NCBI RefSeq assembly: GCF_020857975.1
Contig: NZ_JACWUO010000002.1
Coordinates: 359,233-423,232, forward strand
Origin: Stenotrophomonas rhizophila
GTDB lineage: Bacteria; Pseudomonadota; Gammaproteobacteria; Xanthomonadales; Xanthomonadaceae
Length of the DNA: 64,000 bases
Direction: 5' to 3'
In this document: piece by piece, positions 8,981-17,549 of the stretch
Position numbering within the stretch: the first letter of the stretch is position 1
Layout: the number at the start of each line of letters is the position of its first letter
Notes under the pieces: generated by a model
What the model was told of the DNA's origin: nothing
Seen by the model: only the letters and a program-made list of their open reading frames with translations
Databases searched by the model: none
Translations under genes and position numbers: made by a program

Positions 8981-10441
8981 TCAGCGCCGGGCCGGCGCGG
9001 CCGGGTCGCGCCACGGCAGCCACAACGCGGCGATCGCGCCGCCGCCTTCGCGGTTGCGCAGCTGCACCCGGCCGCCATGCAGGCGCGCCACTTCCTGCAC
9101 GAACGACAGCCCCAGCCCGGAACTGCGCAGGCCGGTGGCCGGGCGCGCCAGCGAATAGAACCGTTCGAATACCCGCTCCAGTGCGTACTCGGGCACGCCA
9201 CTGCCGCGGTCGGCCACCCGCAGCGCCACGCCCTGCCCTTCGCGGGCGGCACTGAGCTGGATGCGGCCGGCCGGGCTGGAGAACGCCAGCGCGTTCTCGA
9301 GCAGGTTGTTCAAGGCCTGCCGCAGCAGGTAGCCATCACCCTGGATCACCAGCGCGTCGGGCGCTTCGACATCGATCTGCACCGCAGCGGCCTGCGCACG
9401 CATCGCCACCGCCGCCGCGGCGTGCTGCAGCAGCGGGCCCAGCTCGATCGGCTCGCGCTTCTGCAGCCAGCCGTGCTGTTCCACTTCGGCCAGCGCCAGC
9501 AGTTTGTCGATGGTTTCGGTCAGGCGCTGCGCCTGGCCTTCGATGCTGCGTGCAAAGTGCGCGCGGTCGGCATCGGGCAGCGGCTCCTGCAGCAGTTCGG
9601 CCGCGCCGCGGATTGCCGCCAGCGGGCTCTTCATTTCATGGGTCAGCGACTGCACGTACTGTTCGACGTAGGCCTTGCCTTCGAGCTTGCGGCGCATGGT
9701 TTCCAGCGCCTGGCCCAGATCGCCGATCTCGTCGCGGCGCGGCTTGGGCGGCGGCACCGGTTGCCCGGCGCTGACCGCCTTGGCGTAACGGTTGAGCCGG
9801 TTCACCCCGTGCATCAGCCAGCCGGTCATCAGCAGCCCGATCAGCGCCGACAGCCCGATCAACCATGCCCCGCGCTGCATGATGGCGCGCTGGCTGGCGG
9901 CGATGAACGGATCGATGCTGCGGTTGGGCTGGGCCAGGCTGAGCACGCCGATCAGCCGACGGCCATCGGCCGGGTCGTAGATCGGCGCGGCCACGTGCAT
10001 CACCGAGTGGGTAGCATCGCCCGGGGTTTCCGGGCTGGAGCGCGCGCCGTACTCGCCGCGCAGGGTGCGGTAGACATCGTTCCAGCGCGAGTTGTCGCGG
10101 CCCACGCCCTGCCCGCGGGAGTCGTACAGCACGATGCCGCGGGCGTCGGTGATGGTGACCTGGTAGTCCAGGGTGCGCTTGGGGAATCGCCAGACCATCG
10201 CCTTGGGATCGCGGCGCTGCGCGCGGGCCAGATCGGCCACGAAGCGGCCGTTGCCGATGGTGCCGGCCTTGACGTCGCTGGCGGCCAGTTCGGCCAGCAC
10301 GTTGGCCGCATCGACCAGGGTCGATTCCATCGCCTGGCGCACGCCGGGCTTGACCTCGTTGACGAAGATGCGCATCACGAAGAACGCGGCGATGCCCACG
10401 ATCAGGAAGAACCCCAGGAACAGCTTCAGGCCCAGGCGCAC
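8981..10441 (-). CDS. creC: Two-component sensor histidine kinase CreC
   Basis: A 486-residue inner-membrane sensor kinase. A first membrane helix lies at residues 4-25, then a periplasmic sensor region of about 150 residues, a second helix (LIGLSALIGLLMTGWLM), a HAMP linker, the phosphoacceptor box LTHEMKSPLAAIRG, and ATPase motifs (NNLLENALAFS, DRGSGVPE, GLGLSFVQEV). The open frame extends upstream into creB, but the GTG one base after the creB stop gives the normal N-terminus (VRLGLKLFLGFF). It phosphorylates CreB. In S. maltophilia the CreBC/BlrBA-type system is tied to penicillin-binding-protein stress and beta-lactams. Confidence 0.9.
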   Translation of the reverse strand: MRLGLKLFLGFFLIVGIAAFFVMRIFVNEVKPGVRQAMESTLVDAANVLAELAASDVKAGTIGNGRFVADLARAQRRDPKAMVWRFPKRTLDYQVTITDARGIVLYDSRGQGVGRDNSRWNDVYRTLRGEYGARSSPETPGDATHSVMHVAAPIYDPADGRRLIGVLSLAQPNRSIDPFIAASQRAIMQRGAWLIGLSALIGLLMTGWLMHGVNRLNRYAKAVSAGQPVPPPKPRRDEIGDLGQALETMRRKLEGKAYVEQYVQSLTHEMKSPLAAIRGAAELLQEPLPDADRAHFARSIEGQAQRLTETIDKLLALAEVEQHGWLQKREPIELGPLLQHAAAAVAMRAQAAAVQIDVEAPDALVIQGDGYLLRQALNNLLENALAFSSPAGRIQLSAAREGQGVALRVADRGSGVPEYALERVFERFYSLARPATGLRSSGLGLSFVQEVARLHGGRVQLRNREGGGAIAALWLPWRDPAAPARR

Positions 10442-10442
10442 C

Positions 10443-11132
10443 CTACACCTCCAGCGCGTAGCCCAGGCCGCGGTGGGTGCGGATCGGGTCGGGTTCGGCG
10501 CCGGCCGCACGCAGCTTGGCGCGCAGGGTTTTGACATGGGTATCGACAGTGCGGTCGGCGCTGTCGGCGGCGCTGTCCCAGCCGCGGTCCATCAACTGGG
10601 CGCGGCTGAGGATGGCGCCGGGGCGCTGCAGCAGCGCGGCCATCAGCGCGTACTCGTAGCGGGTCAGGTCCAGCGGGTGGTCGTCGAAGCGGATCCGGCG
10701 GCCCTCGCGGTCGATCGCAAAGCGGCCGTGCTGCTGCCAGCCGGCCGGTTCGGCGGCGGTAGCGCTGCGGCGCAGGCGCGCGCGTACCCGCGCCACCAGC
10801 TCGCGCGGCGAGAATGGCTTGGCCATGTAGTCGTCGGCGCCCAGCTCCAGGCCCAGCACCCGGTCGAACTCGTCGTTGCGCGCGGTCAGGAAGATCACCG
10901 GCACCTCGCTGAAGGTGCGCAGGCTGCGGCAGACCTCGAACCCGCTCATGTCCGGCAGGCCCACGTCCAGCACCACCACATCGAAGGGGTGCTGGCGCAG
11001 CGCCTCCAGGGCCTGCCCGCCGAGCAGGCAGTGCCGGGCGCCGTAGCCCTCGCTGCGCAGGGCGTACAGCACGGTATCGGCGATGGCGGTTTCGTCCTCG
11101 ACCACCAGGACGTTGTGCAGGGGGCGGTTCAT
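10443..11132 (-). CDS. creB: Response regulator CreB, OmpR family
   Basis: A 229-residue response regulator. The receiver domain shows the acidic pair (VVEDE), the phosphorylated Asp in VVLDVGLPDMSG, Thr in FLTARND and Lys in YMAKPFSPRELV. The C-terminal winged helix (about 130-228) ends in THRGLGYALEV, typical of OmpR/PhoB proteins. The ATG at 11132 is chosen because the receiver starts at once; the frame runs much further upstream only by chance. It is the first gene of creB-creC-creD and lies divergent from rlmJ with just 45 bp between. Confidence 0.92.
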   Translation of the reverse strand: MNRPLHNVLVVEDETAIADTVLYALRSEGYGARHCLLGGQALEALRQHPFDVVVLDVGLPDMSGFEVCRSLRTFSEVPVIFLTARNDEFDRVLGLELGADDYMAKPFSPRELVARVRARLRRSATAAEPAGWQQHGRFAIDREGRRIRFDDHPLDLTRYEYALMAALLQRPGAILSRAQLMDRGWDSAADSADRTVDTHVKTLRAKLRAAGAEPDPIRTHRGLGYALEV

Positions 11133-11177
11133 GCGCGCAGCATAGCCGCTGGGCCCGCCGCCCCGTACACTGCGCCG

Positions 11178-12035
11178 ATGAATTACCACCACGCCTTCCA
11201 TGCCGGCAACCATGCCGACGTGCTCAAGCACATCGTGCAGCTCGCCCTGCTCGACACGTTCAAGCGCAAGGACAGCCCGTTCTTCGTGCTGGACACCCAC
11301 GGCGGCGCCGGCCGCTACCTGCTGGCCAGCGAGGAAAGCCGCAAGACGCTGGAAGCCGAGGATGGGGTGATGCGGCTGATGGCCCAGCCCACGCTGCCGG
11401 CGGTGATCGAGCGTTACCTCAAGGCGGTGCAGGCCGACAACCCGGTCGGGGCGATGATCAGCTACCCCGGCTCGCCGCTGCTGACCGCCCGGACCCTGCG
11501 CGAGCAGGACCGCATGGCGGTGTGCGAGCTGCAGGACGGCGAGGCCGCCGCGCTGAAGGCGCTGTTCGCCCACGACAGCCGGGTGGCGGTGCTGCACGCC
11601 GACGGCTATGCGCAGAACAAGGCGCTGCTGCCGCCCAAGGCCAACGGGGCCAAGATCGGCCGCGGCCTGGTGCTGATCGACCCGCCCTACGAGGGGCAGG
11701 ATGCCGAGTACGTGCGCATCCTGGCCTCGGTCAGCGAGATCCTGGCGCGCTGGCCGCAGGCCAGCTTCGCGATCTGGTTCCCGATCAAGCAGCGCCGCAC
11801 CGTGCTGCACTTCCTGCGCAAGGCCTGCGCGCTGCCGGTCAAGTCGGTGCTGACCGTCGAACTGCTGGTGCGCCCGGACGATTCCCCGCTGCGCCTCAAC
11901 GGCAGCGGCATGCTGCTGCTCAACCCGCCGTGGCAGTTCGACCAGACCCTGGCCCCGGCCATGCCGGCGCTGAAGCAGTACCTGGGCGAAGCCGGTGCCA
12001 GCACCCGCCTGCAGTGGCTCAAGCAGGCCGAATAG
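11178..12035 (+). CDS. rlmJ: 23S rRNA (adenine-2030-N6)-methyltransferase
   Basis: A 285-residue methyltransferase that modifies A2030 of 23S rRNA. It starts MNYHHAFHAGNHADVLKH, the hallmark N-terminus of RlmJ, has the SAM-binding segment FFVLDTHGGAGRY, and the N6-adenine catalytic motif DPPY (VLIDPPYEG) near residue 165. Length is normal. ATG 11178 is the only start giving the conserved N-terminus. It is divergent from creB. Confidence 0.93.
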   Translation: MNYHHAFHAGNHADVLKHIVQLALLDTFKRKDSPFFVLDTHGGAGRYLLASEESRKTLEAEDGVMRLMAQPTLPAVIERYLKAVQADNPVGAMISYPGSPLLTARTLREQDRMAVCELQDGEAAALKALFAHDSRVAVLHADGYAQNKALLPPKANGAKIGRGLVLIDPPYEGQDAEYVRILASVSEILARWPQASFAIWFPIKQRRTVLHFLRKACALPVKSVLTVELLVRPDDSPLRLNGSGMLLLNPPWQFDQTLAPAMPALKQYLGEAGASTRLQWLKQAE

Positions 12036-12162
12036 CCCGCCCGGACACGGGCCGGCGCCCCCGGCCCGGCCTGGCCCGCTTCCCTGAACGGCGTGAGCGT
12101 TCCGTTCACGGAACTGCCCCCCGGGGATGCGAGAATCCGAAGACCACCTAGGAATCACCGGT

Positions 12163-12708
12163 ATGGCTACCCGTAACCGCATGCCGCCCTGGCACGAGAT
12201 CTTCAAGGCACCCAGTGGCCATGAGCTGCTGATCCGCCCCATCCGTCCCGAAGACGGCGCGCCGCTCCACGCCGCGTTCAGCCTGTTCGGGCCGGAAGAA
12301 ATCCGCGACCGTTTCCTGCAATCGGTGACCGAACTGTCGCCGGAAACCACCCAGCGCCTGACCCACCCCAATCCCAAGAGCGAAATCACCCTGGTCGCGG
12401 CCGAGTCCCTGCCCGCCGGTGAAGCCGTGGTCGGGGCGGTGGCACGGGCCTCGATCGTCCAGGGCACCCGCGAAGCCGAGTACGCCATCCTGGTCAGCCG
12501 CTTCCTGGTCGGCCAGGGCCTGGGCCGGCAGCTGATGCGCAAGCTGGTCAAATGGGCGCGCGGCAAATACCTGGACCGCCTGTATGGCGATGTGGCCGAA
12601 CAGAACGAGCCGATGAAGCAGTTGGCCGCGTCGCTGGGCTTCAAGCCGGTACCGCACCCGCAGGGCACGCCCGGGCTGGTGCGCATGGTACTCGAGCTCG
12701 ATAGTTGA
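12163..12708 (+). CDS. GNAT-family N-acetyltransferase
   Basis: A 181-residue cytoplasmic GNAT protein. Early residues LLIRPIRPEDG match the first strand of the fold; the acetyl-CoA loop is VGQGLGRQLMRKLVKWA near residues 125-140; the C-terminus has the NEPMKQLAASLGF helix. ATG 12163 is preceded by AGGA at nine bases; an upstream in-frame ATG at 12127 lacks a site. It resembles the acetyltransferase domain attached to acyl-CoA synthetase-like protein acetylases, but here stands alone. The substrate is unknown. REP elements follow immediately after the stop. Confidence 0.8.
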   Translation: MATRNRMPPWHEIFKAPSGHELLIRPIRPEDGAPLHAAFSLFGPEEIRDRFLQSVTELSPETTQRLTHPNPKSEITLVAAESLPAGEAVVGAVARASIVQGTREAEYAILVSRFLVGQGLGRQLMRKLVKWARGKYLDRLYGDVAEQNEPMKQLAASLGFKPVPHPQGTPGLVRMVLELDS

Positions 12709-12709
12709 G

Positions 12710-12832
12710 GTAGTGCCGGCCGCTGGCCGGCTCCCGACGATGCTTCCCGATGTGCGTGGTTGCCGGCCAGCGGCCGGCACTACCATCGCGTGGTGAACCT
12801 TTGCGTGGTTGCCGGCCAGCGGCCGGCTCCAC
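12710..12832. repeat. Cluster of three GTAG-type REP elements
   Basis: Three copies of a palindromic unit lie in the gap between the GNAT gene and mfd: 12710-12733 (GTAGTGCCGGCCGCTGGCC...), an inverted copy at 12761-12783, and another inverted copy at 12810-12832. Each folds into a short GC hairpin from GCCGGCCGCTGGCCGGC. The GTAG start matches the REP family known from S. maltophilia. The first two form a head-to-head pair. Confidence 0.85.
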
Positions 12833-12906
12833 CGTCATGTCGGTTCGCCGCCATCCGTACCGGCTGACACAGCCGCGACCGCACGGTCTGCTAAAATCGG
12901 CGGTCA

Positions 12907-15900
12907 ATGTCACGTCCCTCCTCTCCCGTTCCGCCGCTGCCCCGTTCCGGCCAGCTCCGCGCCTGGTGGCGCGCTCCCGCATCGGCCACCGCGCTGGCGT
13001 GGTATGCCGCGCGTGCCGCCGAGGCCCATGACGGGCCGCTGCTGGTCATCGCCCGCGACAACCACGGCGCCAACCAGATCGAAGCCGACCTGCGCACCCT
13101 GCTGGGCAGCGCATCGAGCCTGCCGGTGGTGGTGTTCCCGGACTGGGAAACCCTGCCCTACGACGCCTTCAGCCCGCACCCGGACATCATTTCCCAGCGC
13201 CTGGCCGCGCTGCACCGCCTGCCCACGCTCGCCCGCGGCATCGTGGTGGTGCCGGTGCAGACCCTGCTGCAGCAGCTGGCGCCGCTCAAGTACATCATCG
13301 GCGGCAGCTTCGACCTGAAGGTTGGCCAGCGCCTGGACCTGGACGCGGAAAAGCGCCGGCTGGAAGCGGCGGCCTACCGCAACGTGCCGCAGGTGATGGA
13401 CCCGGGCGACTTCGCGGTGCGCGGCGGCCTGCTCGATGTCTTCCCGATGGGCGCCGATGCGCCGCTGCGGGTGGAACTGCTGGACCAGGACATCGACTCG
13501 ATCCGCGCCTTCGACCCGGAGAGCCAGCGTTCGCTGGACAAGGTCGATGCGGTGCGCATGCTGCCCGGCCGCGAAGTGCCGCTGGACGAGCTGGCGGTAG
13601 CGCGGGTGCTGACCACCCTGCGCGAACGCTTCGACGTGGATACCCGGCGCAGCGCGCTGTACCAGGACCTCAAGGCCGGGTTGGCGCCGGCCGGCGTGGA
13701 GTACTACCTGCCGCTGTTCTTCGACCGCACCGCCACCCTGTTCGACTACCTGCAGCCCAACGTGCTGCCGCTGGTCGCCGCCGGCGTGGGCGAGGCCGCC
13801 GCCGCGTTCTGGGCGCAGACCCAGAACCGTTACGAACAACGCCGGCACGACCTCGAACGCCCGCTGCTGGCTCCGCAGGAGCTGTATCTCAGCCCCGAGG
13901 CGTTGAGCAGTACGCTCAACGCGCTGCCGCGCATCGAGGTCTGGAACGCCGACCACCCGCGCATCGACGAGGCCCAGCCGCTGGGCGACCAGCCGTTGCC
14001 GCCGCTGCCGGTGGCCGCCCGCGATGCCCCGGCCGGCGAAGCGCTGAAATCCTTCCTGGGCCATTACCCGGGCCGGGTACTGATCGCCGCCGATTCGCCC
14101 GGCCGCCGCGAGGCACTGCTGGAAGTGCTGCTGGCCGCCGAACTGAAACCGCCGGTGGTGGCCGACCTGCCGGCGTTCCTGGCCGACGCCAGGATCCGTT
14201 TTGCGATCACCGTGGCGCCGCTGGAAGACGGTTTCGCGCTGGATGACCCGCAGATCGCGGTGCTCACCGAGCGCCAGCTGTTCCCCGAGCGCGCCGGCAC
14301 CACCCGCCGCAGCCGCCGGGTCGGGCGCGAACCCGAAGCGATCATCCGCGACCTGGGCGAGTTGACCGAAGGCGCGCCGATCGTCCATGAAGACCACGGC
14401 GTGGGCCGCTACCGCGGGCTGATCGTGCTCGACGCCGGCGGCATGCCCGGCGAGTTCCTGGAGATCGAATACGCCAAGGGCGACCGCCTGTACGTACCGG
14501 TCGCCCAGCTGCACCTGATCAGCCGCTACTCCGGTGCCTCGGCCGAAACCGCGCCGCTGCACTCGCTCGGCGGCGAACAGTGGACCAAGGCCAAGCGCAA
14601 GGCGGCCGAGAAGGTCCGCGACGTGGCTGCCGAACTGCTGGAAATCCAGGCCCGCCGCCGCGCCCGCGCCGGGCTGGCGCTGCACGTGGACCGCGCCATG
14701 TACGAGCCGTTCGCGGCCGGCTTCCCGTTCGAGGAAACCCCCGACCAGCTTGCCGCGATCGATGCCACCCTGCGCGACCTGGCCAGCAGCCAGCCGATGG
14801 ACCGGGTGGTCTGCGGCGACGTCGGCTTCGGCAAGACCGAAGTGGCCGTGCGCGCCGCCTTCGCCGCGGCCAGCGCCGGCAAGCAGGTAGCCGTGCTGGT
14901 GCCGACCACGCTGCTGGCCGAACAGCATTACCGCAACTTCCGCGACCGTTTCGCCGACTGGCCGCTGCGGGTGGAAGTGCTGTCGCGCTTCAAGAGCACC
15001 AAGGAGATCAAGGCCGAGCTGGAAAAGGTGGCCGCCGGTACCATCGATGTGATCATCGGCACCCACCGCCTGCTGCAGCCGGACGTGAAGTTCAAGGACC
15101 TGGGCCTGGTGGTGGTCGATGAGGAGCAGCGTTTCGGCGTGCGCCAGAAGGAAGCGCTCAAGGCGATGCGCGCCAACGTGCACCTGCTGACCCTGACCGC
15201 CACCCCGATCCCGCGCACCTTGAACATGGCCATGGCCGGGCTGCGCGACCTGTCGATCATCGCCACCCCGCCGCCCAACCGGCTGGCGGTGCAGACCTTC
15301 ATCACCGCCTGGGACAATGCGCTGCTGCGCGAGGCGTTCCAGCGCGAACTGGCCCGCGGCGGCCAGCTGTACTTCCTGCACAACGATGTGGAAAGCATCG
15401 GCCGCATGCAGCGCGACCTGGCCGAACTGGTGCCCGAAGCGCGCATCGGCATCGCCCACGGGCAGATGCCCGAGCGCGAGCTGGAGCGGGTGATGCTGGA
15501 CTTCCAGAAGCAGCGCTACAACGTGCTGCTGTCCACCACGATCATCGAATCGGGCATCGACATCCCCAACGCCAACACCATCATCATCAACCGCGCCGAC
15601 CGCTTCGGCCTGGCCCAGCTGCACCAGCTGCGCGGCCGGGTCGGCCGCTCGCACCACCGCGCCTACGCCTACCTGGTGGTGCCGGACAAGCGCGCGATGA
15701 CCGCCGACGCGGAAAAGCGGCTGGAGGCGATCGCCTCGATGGACGAACTGGGCGCCGGCTTCACCCTGGCCACCCACGACCTGGAAATCCGCGGCGCCGG
15801 CGAACTGCTCGGCGAGGACCAGAGCGGCCAGATGGCCGAGGTCGGCTTCAGCCTGTACACCGAGCTGCTCGAACGCGCGGTGCGCAGCATCCGCCTGGGC

Positions 15901-16374
15901 AAGCTGCCCGACCTGGATGCCGGCGAAGAGGCGCGTGGTGCCGAGGTGGAACTGCACGTGCCGGCGTTGATTCCCGACGCCTACCTGCCCGACGTGCACA
16001 CCCGCCTGACCCTGTACAAGCGCATCAGCAGCGCGCGCGACAACGAGGCGCTGCGCGAACTGCAGGTGGAGATGATCGACCGCTTCGGGCTGCTGCCCGA
16101 CCCGGCCAAGCACCTGTTCGCCATCGCCGAACTGAAGCTGCAGGCCAATGCGCTGGGCATCCGCAAGCTGGAACTGGGCGAAAACGGCGGGCGCATCGTG
16201 TTCGATGCCAAGCCGGACATCGACCCGATGGCGGTGATCCAGCTGATCCAGAAGCAGCCCAAGCTGTACACCATGGAAGGGCCGGACAAGCTGCGCATCC
16301 GCCATCCGCTACCGCTGCCGGAAGACCGTTTCAGCGCCGCCAAGGCGATGCTGCTGACCCTTTCCCCGCGCTGA
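12907..16374 (+). CDS. mfd: Transcription-repair coupling factor
   Basis: A 1155-residue DNA translocase that removes stalled RNA polymerase and recruits UvrA. The order is normal: a UvrB-like N-terminal module (DWETLPYDAFSPHPD), the RNA-polymerase-interacting domain with HEDHGVGRYRGL near residue 500, the RecG-like motor with Walker A GDVGFGKTEVA near residue 645, the DEEQ box, TATPIPRTLNMA, and the TRCF C-terminal domain. Length agrees with other gammaproteobacterial Mfd proteins. ATG 12907 gives the expected N-terminus. Confidence 0.95.
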   Translation: MSRPSSPVPPLPRSGQLRAWWRAPASATALAWYAARAAEAHDGPLLVIARDNHGANQIEADLRTLLGSASSLPVVVFPDWETLPYDAFSPHPDIISQRLAALHRLPTLARGIVVVPVQTLLQQLAPLKYIIGGSFDLKVGQRLDLDAEKRRLEAAAYRNVPQVMDPGDFAVRGGLLDVFPMGADAPLRVELLDQDIDSIRAFDPESQRSLDKVDAVRMLPGREVPLDELAVARVLTTLRERFDVDTRRSALYQDLKAGLAPAGVEYYLPLFFDRTATLFDYLQPNVLPLVAAGVGEAAAAFWAQTQNRYEQRRHDLERPLLAPQELYLSPEALSSTLNALPRIEVWNADHPRIDEAQPLGDQPLPPLPVAARDAPAGEALKSFLGHYPGRVLIAADSPGRREALLEVLLAAELKPPVVADLPAFLADARIRFAITVAPLEDGFALDDPQIAVLTERQLFPERAGTTRRSRRVGREPEAIIRDLGELTEGAPIVHEDHGVGRYRGLIVLDAGGMPGEFLEIEYAKGDRLYVPVAQLHLISRYSGASAETAPLHSLGGEQWTKAKRKAAEKVRDVAAELLEIQARRRARAGLALHVDRAMYEPFAAGFPFEETPDQLAAIDATLRDLASSQPMDRVVCGDVGFGKTEVAVRAAFAAASAGKQVAVLVPTTLLAEQHYRNFRDRFADWPLRVEVLSRFKSTKEIKAELEKVAAGTIDVIIGTHRLLQPDVKFKDLGLVVVDEEQRFGVRQKEALKAMRANVHLLTLTATPIPRTLNMAMAGLRDLSIIATPPPNRLAVQTFITAWDNALLREAFQRELARGGQLYFLHNDVESIGRMQRDLAELVPEARIGIAHGQMPERELERVMLDFQKQRYNVLLSTTIIESGIDIPNANTIIINRADRFGLAQLHQLRGRVGRSHHRAYAYLVVPDKRAMTADAEKRLEAIASMDELGAGFTLATHDLEIRGAGELLGEDQSGQMAEVGFSLYTELLERAVRSIRLGKLPDLDAGEEARGAEVELHVPALIPDAYLPDVHTRLTLYKRISSARDNEALRELQVEMIDRFGLLPDPAKHLFAIAELKLQANALGIRKLELGENGGRIVFDAKPDIDPMAVIQLIQKQPKLYTMEGPDKLRIRHPLPLPEDRFSAAKAMLLTLSPR

Positions 16375-16452
16375 CCCCATCCCCCGACACCCCCTGCTTC
16401 TGCGGGCCGGGGGGATTGTCCTGTTCCTATGCCCGCGACAAGGAGAGTTGCT

Positions 16453-16974
16453 TTGAAACGATTCCAAACCCTGCTGCTGGCCGCCGGCCTGGCCCTGCTC
16501 GGCGCCTGCAGCGGCGGCGGCAGTGGCATGTCCGCCAGTGAGTACCTGACCGAGAACGTGGCGCTGTGGAACGGTACGGCCACCACCGTGCAGCAGTGGA
16601 CCATCGGCCCGCGTGGCGAGCAGTTGCAGAAGGCGCTGGGCGAAGGCAAGGGCCTGGCCACGTTCAAGTCCGGGCTGGAGGGCGCGCGCGCCGAGATGAA
16701 GCAGTACCTGGGCATGATCGACCAGATGCCGCCGGCCGAAGATGCCAAGGACGTGCACCAGAAGCTGCGCACCTACGTGCAGAGTTCGGACGAGATGTTC
16801 GGCATCCTGCTGGAAATCGCCGCGCTGCCGGAAGGCTACGACAAGGCGCAGATCATGCCGCTGGCCGAGAAGCTGCAGGCCGTGGGCAACCGTATCGACG
16901 GTGAAATGCAGGCCCTGGACGCGGCCCAGGGCGCGTACGCCAGCAAGCACGGCATCCAGCTGCAGCGGCATTGA
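16453..16974 (+). CDS. Putative lipoprotein, TTG start
   Basis: A 173-residue protein with a short lipoprotein signal: LKRFQTLLLAAGLALLGAC, Cys at position 19, followed by GGGSG. The mature part is helical and acidic with no motif I recognise. An upstream in-frame ATG (16429) is possible, but AAGGAGA at 16440-16446 sits six bases before TTG 16453, which also makes the signal peptide normal, so TTG is preferred. It follows mfd by 78 bp and may be on its own transcript. Probably an outer- or inner-membrane-attached periplasmic protein; function unknown. Confidence 0.7.
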   Translation: MKRFQTLLLAAGLALLGACSGGGSGMSASEYLTENVALWNGTATTVQQWTIGPRGEQLQKALGEGKGLATFKSGLEGARAEMKQYLGMIDQMPPAEDAKDVHQKLRTYVQSSDEMFGILLEIAALPEGYDKAQIMPLAEKLQAVGNRIDGEMQALDAAQGAYASKHGIQLQRH

Positions 16975-16981
16975 TTCCATC

Positions 16982-17005
16982 GTCCCCCGGACGCAGCCGG
17001 GGGAC
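16982..17005 (+). terminator. Terminator-like hairpin after the lipoprotein gene
   Basis: A perfect 9-bp stem GTCCCCCGG / CCGGGGGAC with a 6-base loop lies 7 bp after the stop codon. No T run follows, so it is only a candidate. Confidence 0.35.
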
Positions 17006-17057
17006 ACCGGTGGGGTTGGCTCCATCGCACCGCCACACAAACGACGGGCGCACCGAG

Positions 17058-17205
17058 GTAGGGTCGGATCCCAATCGACTGCCGGCCATCATGCAACGTG
17101 CGACGAACGCATGGCCGGTGAACGGAGCGGACGTTTCTCCGATCCAGTTCCATGCGTCAAAGGGCGTTGACCCGCCCACGGCAGTTGATTGGGATCCAAC
17201 CCTAC
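17058..17205. repeat. Composite inverted-repeat element, copy B1
   Basis: A 148-bp element with 27-bp arms at 17058-17084 and 17179-17205. The arms pair at 25 of 27 positions and share GGATCCCAATC in the middle. Between them lies a core with CAACGTGCGACGAACGCATG and GTGAACGGAGCGG, also found in the 63-kb copies. About 40 bp upstream of the arm is also duplicated with copy B2. Confidence 0.85.
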
Positions 17206-17307
17206 CAGCAGCAGGCCGACGTGCCTGCTCGGCCGTACGCGGATGCGCGCGTTCCTACCTTCCGGCAAGCGCGTCACCATCGAACCGCCACAAACGCACT
17301 GACCAAG

Positions 17308-17455
17308 GTAGGTTCGGACCCCGATCGACTGCCGACCATCGTGCAACGTGCGACGAACGCATGACCGGTGAACGGAGTGGACGTTTTTCCGATCCAGTTC
17401 CATGCGTCAAAGGGCGTTGACCCGCCCACGGCAGTTGATTGGGATCCAACCCTAC
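17308..17455. repeat. Composite inverted-repeat element, copy B2
   Basis: A 148-bp near-identical copy of B1, exactly 250 bp downstream, with arms at 17308-17334 and 17429-17455. The core differs from B1 by only a few bases. The 575-bp gap 16975-17549 contains B1, B2 and the terminator of the M13 gene; no coding region is credible there. Confidence 0.85.
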
Positions 17456-17500
17456 CTGCGCGTGCGCCGTACGCACCGGCCGCCCCGGTCGACGCCCCAC

Positions 17501-17524
17501 AAAAAACCCGGCATGCGCCGGGTT
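17501..17524 (-). terminator. Rho-independent terminator of the M13 peptidase gene
   Basis: Stem AACCCGGC / GCCGGGTT (17505-17512 and 17517-17524) with a 4-base loop, followed on the minus strand by a run of six T (A run at 17501-17506). It sits 26 bp past the stop of the M13 gene. Confidence 0.8.
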
Positions 17525-17549
17525 CTTCGTTCCGCTCAAGCGGCTGCGA

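Noticed and set aside
6083..10534. A 1483-codon plus-strand open frame across the M28 and cre genes
   Set aside because: Antisense shadow of five well-supported minus-strand genes; its product has no recognisable domain.
12910..16305. A very long minus-strand open frame across mfd
   Set aside because: It mirrors mfd codon by codon in GC-rich DNA; the product is low-complexity (Gln, His, Arg, Val) with no domain.
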